This document shows positions 1-4,773 of a stretch of DNA of 7,931 nt, piece by piece. The first letter of the stretch is position 1. Each line of letters opens with the position of its first letter. A program made the position numbers and the translations under genes. The DNA is from Methanobacteriota archaeon (GTDB lineage: Archaea; Halobacteriota; Methanosarcinia; Methanosarcinales; Methanosarcinaceae). The notes under the pieces are model-generated. The model was not told the origin of the DNA and made no database searches. It saw only the letters and a program-made list of their open reading frames with translations. The stretch is taken from NCBI GenBank assembly GCA_030837265.1, contig JAUPKV010000013.1:1-7931 (forward strand), read 5' to 3'.

Positions 1-170
1 CAAAATCAAGGAACAAAAGCCTGTACTAAAAAGTTCATAACTACATAGACAACGGTGAAAAAAAAGAGGGTAAAGAACCTATGAAAAAAATTAGTCTGCT
101 TGAGCGAGCAAAGAGAGCGAAACGGACCTCGTGCTCCCGAAGCGAAACTCGGGAAGCGAAACTCGAGTGA
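1..170. repeat. Short repeat-like segment with hairpin and possible 29-codon ORF
   Basis: A 13-nt direct repeat, GAAGCGAAACTCG, occurs at 139-151 and 153-165. A 6-bp stem (TCCCGA 135-140 with TCGGGA 149-154, 8-nt loop) overlaps it. From memory, near-identical motifs recur between Methanosarcina genes, so this may be an interspersed repeat; that is recall, not something shown here. An ORF at 81-170 (+), reading MKKISLLERAKRAKRTSCSR and then nine more residues, has GAGGGT at 66-71 nine bases before its ATG. It is very basic and its stop abuts the stop of the opposing membrane-protein gene, so I do not call it a gene. Bases 1-48 have stops in all three plus frames (29, 40, 48), so at most the last few codons of an upstream gene are present. 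Confidence 0.45.
58..90 (-). terminator. Possible T-tract terminator for the 171-533 gene
   Basis: Read on the minus strand, T7 (84-90) and T8 (58-65) lie about 80-115 nt past the stop of the 120-residue membrane-protein gene and just beyond a small hairpin (135-154). Archaeal transcription commonly stops at oligo-T tracts, so this is a reasonable terminator candidate. It rests on base composition alone. Confidence 0.35.
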
Positions 171-533
171 TTAACCGAGAATTGTCATTATCTTGAACCC
201 GAGAATAAACAGAAAAGTGAATGTTAGAGGCACAGAAGCCATATTAAATGAATTATTAAGATACTTATTCCACTTTTGAGAGGAAGAAAGGATTTCTTTA
301 AGAGCAAGCACTACTATGAGCGCAGAAACCATTGCAACGCCATAATGAGGTAAACCGGGCGTTGTAATCATGGAAATTGCACTTGAAGAGATTGCACTGG
401 ATGATACGGCACTTGATGACACTGCGCTGGATGACACAGCAGATGACACTGCACTTGAAGACACTGCAGATGACACTGCGCTTGATGATACGGCGCTTGA
501 AATTATACTGGATGATACACTGCTTAATAACAT
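171..533 (-). CDS. Small membrane protein with N-terminal Ser-Ser-Ala-Val repeat tract
   Basis: A 120-residue protein of unknown function. Residues 4-54 are almost only Ser, Ala, Val and Ile, built from alternating 4- and 5-residue units (SSAV, SSSAV, SSSAI) with no charged residue. After a short linker come two hydrophobic segments at about 64-82 and 98-119, separated by a polar loop (SSSQKWNKYLNNS), so two membrane spans are predicted. The start is supported by a Shine-Dalgarno-like AGAGGG about 9 nt upstream of the ATG. The opposite strand also stays open here (acidic ALDDT repeats at 370-576), but that frame has no ribosome site and ends in unremarkable sequence. I therefore prefer the minus frame. 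The repeat tract is likely to vary in length between strains. No family is recognised. Confidence 0.62.
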   Translation of the reverse strand: MLLSSVSSSIISSAVSSSAVSSAVSSSAVSSAVSSSAVSSSAVSSSAISSSAISMITTPGLPHYGVAMVSALIVVLALKEILSSSQKWNKYLNNSFNMASVPLTFTFLFILGFKIMTILG

Positions 534-914
534 TCGATACCCTCTTCTTAAAACAATGCCTACAGGACACTATTAAACGCACTGGAATATCTATCTAAAT
601 TTCTGGCCAATATTAGGCAAAATAATTTCATATAAAAACTTTACATTTTATGGAAAATTAATAATCTGTTTATTTTGACCAGATCAAGTTTTTTATATCT
701 AAAAGATTATTTTTCATTATACAGATAACTGCCCCATACCTTTTAATCCATTAAAACTTATAAATTATTATAACTTATAAAATATTATAACTTATAAAAT
801 ATTATAACTTCTAATCTATTTTAACTTCTAATCTATTATAACTTCTAATCTATTTAACTTACTCACTTTTATAATTATTTGTTGAATTTTCAATATTTGG
901 AACTACTGGCTGTA
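534..914. other. AT-rich intergenic region without a gene
   Basis: I see no convincing coding sequence in these 381 bases. The left part is upstream of the minus-strand gene starting at 533 and has TATA-like candidates on the minus strand (TTTAGATA near 592-599 and TTTTTATATG near 630-640), neither decisive. T-rich stretches near 688-716 could end plus-strand transcripts. The right part holds the 17-bp tandem array described separately. Confidence 0.6.
750..868. repeat. 17-bp tandem repeat array, six full units plus a degraded one
   Basis: Units run in exact 17-base register: 750-766, 767-783, 784-800, 801-817, 818-834 and 835-851, followed by a decayed copy at 852-868. Units two and three are identical (ATTATAACTTATAAAAT). 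The next three switch their right half to CTAATCT (ATTATAACTTCTAATCT and one variant), so the array has two subtypes. There are no spacers, so it is not a CRISPR. It sits downstream of the 915-1139 gene and about 220 bases before the start of the 171-533 gene. Function unknown. Confidence 0.9.
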
Positions 915-1139
915 TCAATTCTCTGGTTTTTCCGGCATTACATCTGAGAAAGCATTAACACCCAGGTCAAGCTCACCGGTCTCTTCAATAAATTGCCCGG
1001 CTGCATTTTCATCTTTATTCTTGTCCCCTAAAAGTGTAACCGAATCCACAATTACTTTTAACATCCAGAGAGCACCGGCGCATAAAACTAAGAAACCACT
1101 GAGCCAAATTATACTCAGGAACATATTCTGAATTTCCAT
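915..1139 (-). CDS. Small single-span membrane protein, hypothetical
   Basis: A 74-residue protein of unknown function. Residues 7-31 form one strong hydrophobic segment (MFLSIIWLSGFLVLCAGALW and following). The rest is a hydrophilic, acidic tail (DKNKDENAAG, EETGELDLG, PEKPEN) that would lie in the cytoplasm if the N-terminus faces outside. There is no clear ribosome site, but a TATA-like TTTATACA (1173-1166) lies about 30 nt before the ATG, so a leaderless or near-leaderless message is predicted, and this supports the chosen start. The next gene upstream on its strand is tiaS, over 880 bases away with a convergent gene between, so it is probably transcribed alone. The good start context and membrane-protein composition make it likely real. 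I recognise no family. Confidence 0.65.
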   Translation of the reverse strand: MEIQNMFLSIIWLSGFLVLCAGALWMLKVIVDSVTLLGDKNKDENAAGQFIEETGELDLGVNAFSDVMPEKPEN

Positions 1140-1165
1140 ACTGGTATCACAAACTATCTAAATTA

Positions 1166-1173
1166 TGTATAAA
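1166..1173 (-). promoter_or_regulatory. TATA box of the 74-residue membrane protein gene
   Basis: TTTATACA on the minus strand is centred about 30 nt before the start codon at 1139. With the usual archaeal spacing of about 25 nt to the transcription start, the mRNA would have only a few leader bases. Confidence 0.5.
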
Positions 1174-1431
1174 TCATGAAAATATATTTTATTCAGTCCT
1201 TTATCCGGATATATATGCTTTTAATTTTAATATTTTAAGGAATTTATAAACTACAACTGTGAATATGTCTTATATGTTTTTTGCATCTATTCTAAATATT
1301 ACGAATCTGAACCATTCAATGTCAAAACAACTTACCGCAATTTGTGTTTGATTACTGAAAAACGAAGAATATGAATAAACGGACAGTGTTAGTTTACAAA
1401 GAAAATTATACACTAAGGGGGCGTTATGTAT

Positions 1432-1462
1432 TCAGTATAACGTCGACGTATTCCGAGTAATT
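1432..1462. promoter_or_regulatory. Operator-like inverted and direct repeats upstream of the DUF151 gene
   Basis: CGTTAT and ATAACG arms (from about 1422 to 1442) flank GTATTCAGT. They are followed at once by the perfect 10-base palindrome ACGTCGACGT (1440-1449). GTATTC recurs at 1448-1453, giving a loose direct repeat (GTATTCAGTA then GTATTCCGAGTA). The cluster lies 50-80 bases before the DUF151 start, where a regulator could bind. The regulator is unknown, and such patterns can arise by chance in AT-rich DNA. Confidence 0.3.
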
Positions 1463-1470
1463 AAACAAGT

Positions 1471-1485
1471 ATTAAATAAGGTGAG
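1471..1485 (+). promoter_or_regulatory. TATA-like box and ribosome site before the DUF151 gene
   Basis: ATTAAATA (1471-1478) is centred about 27 nt before the ATG at 1502, as for a leaderless message. It overlaps AAGGTGA (1479-1485), whose GGTGA matches the end of 16S rRNA but is 16 nt from that ATG and only 9 nt from an out-of-frame ATG at 1495. If the TATA reading is right, the ribosome site lies upstream of the transcript. If an upstream promoter is used (AAATTATA near 1403-1410), the ribosome site would be present and would favour the 1495 ATG. Confidence 0.4.
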
Positions 1486-1501
1486 AAATTAACTATGAAA
1501 C

Positions 1502-1966
1502 ATGGACATCGATAACTATGAGGACTTCGAGGAGATTCGCGTCAAAGATGTCTACATAGTTGATGTCTTTACCGACCCGACACCTGTAGTGCTCCTTGAG
1601 AATACGAAAGGCAGTATGCTTCCTATTTTTATAGGTCACTTGGAGGCACTTTCAATAGGAAATGTGCTTAAAAAAATTTCTCCTCCGCGTCCGATGTCCC
1701 ATGACCTTTTGGTAAACATCTTTGACCGACTGGGAATAAAAATCGAGGGTGTAATGATTGATGACAAAATAGACAACATCTACTATGCCCGCCTTCTTAT
1801 CCGACAGAACAATAATATTATGCAGTTTGACGCAAGGCCAAGCGACTGCATCGCCCTCGCCCTCCGTTCGGGTGCCCCCATCCGGATTAGAAAAAAAGTG
1901 CTGGAAAGCTCGGAAGTAGAAATGTCCAAGCTTGAAGGTGCACGAGTAATAAACATTTTCGGCTAG
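1502..1966 (+). CDS. DUF151 / bifunctional nuclease-family protein
   Basis: A 154-residue protein of the DUF151 (BFN, Pfam PF02577) family, widespread in bacteria, archaea and plants. Plant and some bacterial members have reported nuclease activity, but the cellular role is unclear, so the name should be treated as a family label. The family pattern is plain: the N-terminal strand VYIVDVF and VVLLENTKGSMLPIFIG (about 29-45), RPMSHDLL at 63-70, a central YYARLLI at 94-100, and the signature DARPSDCIALALRSGAPI at about 110-127. Length is normal for a single-domain archaeal member. An in-frame TGA at 1496-1498 prevents any upstream extension, so 1502 is the earliest start. It is convergent with tiaS, 58 bases apart. 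A six-codon ORF (1495-1515) overlaps its start. Confidence 0.93.
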   Translation: MDIDNYEDFEEIRVKDVYIVDVFTDPTPVVLLENTKGSMLPIFIGHLEALSIGNVLKKISPPRPMSHDLLVNIFDRLGIKIEGVMIDDKIDNIYYARLLIRQNNNIMQFDARPSDCIALALRSGAPIRIRKKVLESSEVEMSKLEGARVINIFG

Positions 1967-1977
1967 GTACTAAGTGC

Positions 1978-2021
1978 TTTTTTTAATAAAGAAGAGTTTT
2001 TCGCTTCCATACGGATTTTTT
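1978..2021 (+). terminator. T-tract terminator after the DUF151 gene
   Basis: Three T-runs on the plus strand (T7 at 1978-1984, T5 at 1997-2001, T6 at 2016-2021) follow the stop at 1966 and fill the gap to the convergent tiaS stop. Repeated T-runs without a strong hairpin fit archaeal intrinsic termination. Confidence 0.6.
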
Positions 2022-2024
2022 CAT

Positions 2025-3311
2025 TCACCTGGAAGGATGAACCTTAATATCGGTTCTTTTTTCCCTTATTAGCGGCTTTGCAAGATGCCTTCTGGCACAG
2101 GGCGGGACTTCGTACAATCCTGTATCAATATCCCTTTCTACAGCATACCTGATTTTAGTTAGAGCCTCTGTATCACACTGCTTGCAGCGAAATCCCTGGC
2201 CCTGTCCGGCAGATTTCATATGTTTTTTGCACTCCGGGCATAATGGGTTTTCTTCAATAAAAAGAGGTACAAGAGCTTTAATTTCCATTTTTTCAATATT
2301 AAGGGTCATGGAAGTGACACTACCTGAAAGTATGACCTGATCCCCTGGAATAAGCTTCCGGACAAGGTCCCGGAAGTTCTTGGTCGGTTCGAAGGCTGCA
2401 CAACCTATCTCATCACCACGCTCGTCCCGGATCTTAAAAAAAACATGTCCTCCACAAATGGTTTTGGGAATTGCCGAAACCTTGCCCTCAAGCCTGTAAG
2501 AATGCAGGTCCCGGACTTCAGCAATGTTTCCCGCATGCAGGAGATGCATATCCGTGCCCTGGTTTGTCCTGAATACTGCATACCTTTCTACAGGTTCGGA
2601 ACTTATCATAAGTGCAGCTTCGGTAACGGCTTTGGGATTATTCCCTCTGATCCCGAAAAGCACAGGATCGGCTGAGTGGGGTACGCAGACTACCATTTTA
2701 TTTCTCAGGTCTACCGTATCCCAGGTCTCCGGATATGTTTTCCTATCAGCTTCAAAGAAGCTCCTTTTATCAATTTCGCGTAGGGTCCCCCATTTTTCCT
2801 TTTGCCTGTACGCCAGGTGTTCAAAAGTATGCTCCCATTCATCGGGATTTAACATAGCACCGCAGGCTGCAAGGGCGCCTATCAAACCTCTACCGTTCTT
2901 GAAGCCTCTGGCGGAAATTCCAAATTCGGAAATAAGACTTTTTGCCTCCTGAATTTCTATTACATTCTTCACAGTTTCTTCCAGAAAGCTAAAGAGCACA
3001 GTCTTGAGCTTTTCGTAGTCCTTTTCCAGAATGAAAACCGCACCCGGATTGGTTTTTTCGCACTCCATGCGTGCGAGTTTTTCTATCCTGGACAAAACAT
3101 GAACAATAACTTTCTCAGGGGAACGGGTGTTAAGTTTCAGGGCTACCGCTGCATTTCCCCTGGTTTTGTAAGGAATAGTAGGATTCAGGCGCACGAGCAT
3201 AGGCAGGGCTTCTACGGTACCGTAGGCCTTCAGTTCATCGAGCAGCAGAGCACCCAGATATGTGGTGCACATACCTTCATTTGAATCAGTATCATCAATT
3301 CCGATAATCAT
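2025..3311 (-). CDS. tiaS: tRNA(Ile2) 2-agmatinylcytidine synthetase TiaS
   Basis: TiaS attaches agmatine to C2 of the wobble cytidine (C34) of tRNA-Ile2(CAU), using ATP, giving agmatidine; the tRNA then reads AUA rather than AUG. It is an archaeal enzyme, and 428 residues is about full length. The N-terminal kinase-like domain starts MIIGIDDTDSNEGMCTTYLG; the Asp-rich loop (D6, D7, D9) and the MCTT threonines fit the nucleotide-binding, autophosphorylated region of the family. Other conserved blocks are RGNAAV (51-56), KNGRGLIGALAA (138-149), PVLFGIRG (216-223) and FRTNQGTDMHL (247-257). An OB-fold region follows (about 272-347), then a zinc ribbon with Cys358, Cys361, Cys376 and Cys379, and the tail motif YEVPPCARRHL. 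No key residue seems lost. Its start has AGGAAAG close by and TTAAATA 30 nt upstream. It is divergent from the HTH regulator and probably monocistronic. Confidence 0.97.
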   Translation of the reverse strand: MIIGIDDTDSNEGMCTTYLGALLLDELKAYGTVEALPMLVRLNPTIPYKTRGNAAVALKLNTRSPEKVIVHVLSRIEKLARMECEKTNPGAVFILEKDYEKLKTVLFSFLEETVKNVIEIQEAKSLISEFGISARGFKNGRGLIGALAACGAMLNPDEWEHTFEHLAYRQKEKWGTLREIDKRSFFEADRKTYPETWDTVDLRNKMVVCVPHSADPVLFGIRGNNPKAVTEAALMISSEPVERYAVFRTNQGTDMHLLHAGNIAEVRDLHSYRLEGKVSAIPKTICGGHVFFKIRDERGDEIGCAAFEPTKNFRDLVRKLIPGDQVILSGSVTSMTLNIEKMEIKALVPLFIEENPLCPECKKHMKSAGQGQGFRCKQCDTEALTKIRYAVERDIDTGLYEVPPCARRHLAKPLIREKRTDIKVHPSR

Positions 3312-3337
3312 TTCTTTCCTATACTGTGATATTTTCT

Positions 3338-3344
3338 ATTTAAG
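3338..3344 (-). promoter_or_regulatory. TATA-like box of tiaS
   Basis: TTAAATA on the minus strand is centred about 30 nt before the tiaS start codon at 3311, predicting a leader of a few bases. It lies about 60 bases from the TATA box of the divergent regulator, so both promoters share one short control region. Confidence 0.45.
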
Positions 3345-3404
3345 GGGATTTTCGCAACTCATCGGCTGATCTTAAAATGAATGTTTATCAATAGTAAAGA
3401 AACG

Positions 3405-3412
3405 TATATATA
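3405..3412 (+). promoter_or_regulatory. TATA box of the HTH regulator gene
   Basis: TATATATA, preceded by the purine-rich AAAGAAAC that suits a BRE, is centred about 31 nt before the ATG at 3440. This is the best TATA box in the window and predicts a leaderless or near-leaderless mRNA. No ribosome-binding sequence precedes the ATG. Confidence 0.65.
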
Positions 3413-3439
3413 GATGTTCAAATAGACATTGGTACTGTA

Positions 3440-4411
3440 ATGACAAAAGAAGATCTCATACATCAAATTATCGATGTATTGGCTCGCGCAGGCTTTGTGA
3501 TATCCGACCGTTGTAATATCCGTCCGAGGAGTTTCGATGTTGCTGCACGGAAGGGCGAGATACTTTTACTGTGCAAAGCTTTATTTAATATTGACGGCCT
3601 GAATGAAGAAACTGCCAGGGAGATGAAGTATCTGGCCGAGTATCTTGGAGGCTCGGCTATCGTAGTGGGGGCTAAGACTAGAGACCAGATGCTTGAGGAT
3701 AACGTCGTATATATGCGCTATGACATACTTGCTCTGAATGCCCAGACTCTTATTGATTATTTTATCGAAAACATACCCCCGCTTGTCTCAGCGGCTCCCG
3801 GAGGGCTGTATGTTTCCATAGAAGGTGATACCCTCAGGAAAGTCCGGATGGATAAATCCATGTCACTTGGAACTCTCGCTACCATGGTAGGAGTATCCAG
3901 GAGAACAATTAGCAAGTACGAAGAAGAAGGAATGGATGCGTCCATAGACGTCGTACTTCAGCTTGAGGATATCTTCGGGATTGAGCTGGCAAAGCCGATA
4001 AATATCCTGAATTCATTAGGAAGTAAAAAGTCTCGTAAAAAGACAGAACCCAATGATGAAAATCAGATGAAACCTGAAAGATCTTTGCCGGAAGATTTGA
4101 TCCTAAACACCATTTCCATGCTTGGCTACGATGTCCTTCCTACGGCGCAGGCACCTTTCAAGGCCATTTCACGCGACAAATCTTCGGTTATCCTTACAGG
4201 AGTAAGCGAATTCAATACAACAGTTATAAAAAGAGCACATCTCATGAGCAGCATTTCCTGCGTTACTCAAACAAAATCCGTATTTATCATAAACGGGCAC
4301 TCCAAAATCAAATCCGTTGAGAATACGGTGCTAATTGAAAAGAAAGAGCTCGATAAGATAAATGATTCACAGGAACTCCTCGATTTTATAGATGAACGCA
4401 AGGAAAAGTGA
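3440..4411 (+). CDS. Archaeal HTH-type (XRE/Cro-C1) transcriptional regulatory protein
   Basis: A 323-residue protein of the archaeal family annotated as putative HTH-type transcriptional regulator (HAMAP MF_00584 type). The Cro/C1 helix-turn-helix lies at about 131-183; MSLGTLATMVGVSRRTISKY supplies the two core helices. It is flanked by two alpha/beta domains. The N-terminal one (about 5-111) contains SFDVAARKGEILLLCKAL, which resembles the core of a PD-(D/E)XK nuclease fold but lacks the usual Glu-x-Lys. The C-terminal one (about 218-317) looks like a degenerate copy of it. A charged linker (about 195-217, KKSRKKTEPNDENQ) joins them. No target can be read from the sequence. Its promoter faces tiaS, so autoregulation or tiaS control is possible but unproven. 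The stop is about 17 bases before the tnpB remnant. Confidence 0.9.
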   Translation: MTKEDLIHQIIDVLARAGFVISDRCNIRPRSFDVAARKGEILLLCKALFNIDGLNEETAREMKYLAEYLGGSAIVVGAKTRDQMLEDNVVYMRYDILALNAQTLIDYFIENIPPLVSAAPGGLYVSIEGDTLRKVRMDKSMSLGTLATMVGVSRRTISKYEEEGMDASIDVVLQLEDIFGIELAKPINILNSLGSKKSRKKTEPNDENQMKPERSLPEDLILNTISMLGYDVLPTAQAPFKAISRDKSSVILTGVSEFNTTVIKRAHLMSSISCVTQTKSVFIINGHSKIKSVENTVLIEKKELDKINDSQELLDFIDERKEK

Positions 4412-4428
4412 CTACTCCCACTACTGAA

Positions 4429-4682
4429 TAATTCTACTTCATATCAACCAATTATCAACCAAAATAGAAATATAGTATTTTCCAGTACTTGATCTTGAAA
4501 CTGTTGCAGTCTTCATTTCACCTTCAAATTCTCTATGAAGGACTGCTTTGACTTCTTCAATTTTAGGTAACTTGATGGGGTTTGTATCAAAAGATGGGGT
4601 TTGTATCAAAATCTACGTTATAATGTTGTGGTAGTTGAAATGACTGAACCGGATTTTTCCTTGCTGTGCCTCTGTACTCCCA
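4429..4682 (-). pseudogene. Decayed, internally deleted IS200/IS605 tnpB remnant
   Basis: Read on the minus strand, this is a broken copy of the element at 7196 onward. It starts with the same 17 bases (TGGGAGTACAGAGGCAC, 4682-4666), then jumps at 4663-4666 to sequence matching 7668 of the intact copy, so about 455 bases (the rest of the left end and roughly the first 100 tnpB codons) are missing. The protein RKNPVQSFQLPQHYN and following matches the intact TnpB at 21 of 23 residues. A 19-bp duplication then shifts the frame into a stop. After it, KLPKI through SILVDN (41 residues) matches at 37. Homology fades near 4429. It lacks the RuvC residues and cannot encode a nuclease. Confidence 0.93.
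4574..4611. repeat. 19-bp tandem duplication inside the tnpB remnant
   Basis: GATGGGGTTTGTATCAAAA occurs twice in direct tandem (4574-4592 and 4593-4611), while the intact copy has one unit at the matching place. Being 19 bases, it shifts the reading frame and creates a stop, so it alone would inactivate this copy. A smaller near-duplicate pair lies at 4442-4452 and 4453-4463 (TATCAACCAAT, TATCAACCAAA). Confidence 0.95.
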
Positions 4683-4714
4683 CAAATGATTGTATATCTG
4701 AGAATTAGGTTATA

Positions 4715-4752
4715 GCACTGTATTCCACCATAGATGTGGTAGGATACAGCGC
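4715..4752. repeat. 16-bp inverted repeat (hairpin) after the surface-protein gene
   Basis: Arms 4715-4730 (GCACTGTATTCCACCA) and 4737-4752 (TGGTAGGATACAGCGC) pair over 16 positions around the 6-base loop TAGATG, with three non-Watson-Crick positions. Two of these become G-U pairs if the minus strand is transcribed and one if the plus strand is, so minus-strand RNA folds better. It begins 21 bases after the stop at 4774, in the 3' untranslated region of the surface-protein gene. There is no following T-run, so it looks more like an RNA end-processing or stability element, or a relic of a mobile element end, than a classical terminator. A second small palindrome, CTTTTAAAAG, lies at 4759-4768. 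Confidence 0.75.
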
Positions 4753-4773
4753 AAAACGCTTTTAAAAGTGCCC

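Larger units (their letters stand above)
1140..1501. other. Divergent intergenic region between two promoters
   Basis: This stretch separates the minus-strand small membrane protein from the plus-strand DUF151 gene and holds no ORF worth calling beyond the six-codon ORF that begins at 1495. The left edge contains the minus-strand promoter. The right third contains the operator-like repeats and plus-strand TATA candidates listed separately. Bases 1180-1380 are AT-rich and show nothing further that I can name. Confidence 0.6.
4413..4683. repeat. 9-bp direct repeats flanking the tnpB remnant
   Basis: TACTCCCAC occurs at 4413-4421, just after the regulator stop, and again at 4675-4683, where it overlaps the element's left end. 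The two copies bracket the remnant almost exactly. IS200/IS605 elements do not usually make target duplications, so its origin is uncertain, and chance cannot be excluded. Confidence 0.5.

Noticed and set aside
370..576. Plus-strand ORF of acidic ALDDT-type repeats
   Set aside because: It mirrors the Ser-Ala-Val repeat on the other strand, has no ribosome site or TATA box in place, and its C-terminal part is unremarkable. The minus frame has a ribosome site and two membrane spans.
298..582. Minus-strand Cys/Ile/Arg-rich ORF overlapping the Ser-repeat gene
   Set aside because: It is a second-frame reading of the same repeat, with unusual composition and no domain; the 171-533 frame explains the sequence better.
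750..868. Possible CRISPR array
   Set aside because: Units are only 17 bp and contiguous, with no unique spacers and no cas genes nearby.
2445..3284. Plus-strand ORFs opposite tiaS (2445-2675, 2524-2952, 3099-3284)
   Set aside because: They are antisense shadows of a clearly conserved enzyme gene and show no start signals or recognisable domains.
3757..3945. Minus-strand 62-codon ORF opposite the regulator
   Set aside because: It is antisense to the HTH coding region, which is strongly conserved in the other frame.
4759..4768. Palindrome CTTTTAAAAG as an operator
   Set aside because: Short AT-rich palindromes are common in this composition and this one lies between a gene end and a stronger hairpin, not at a promoter.
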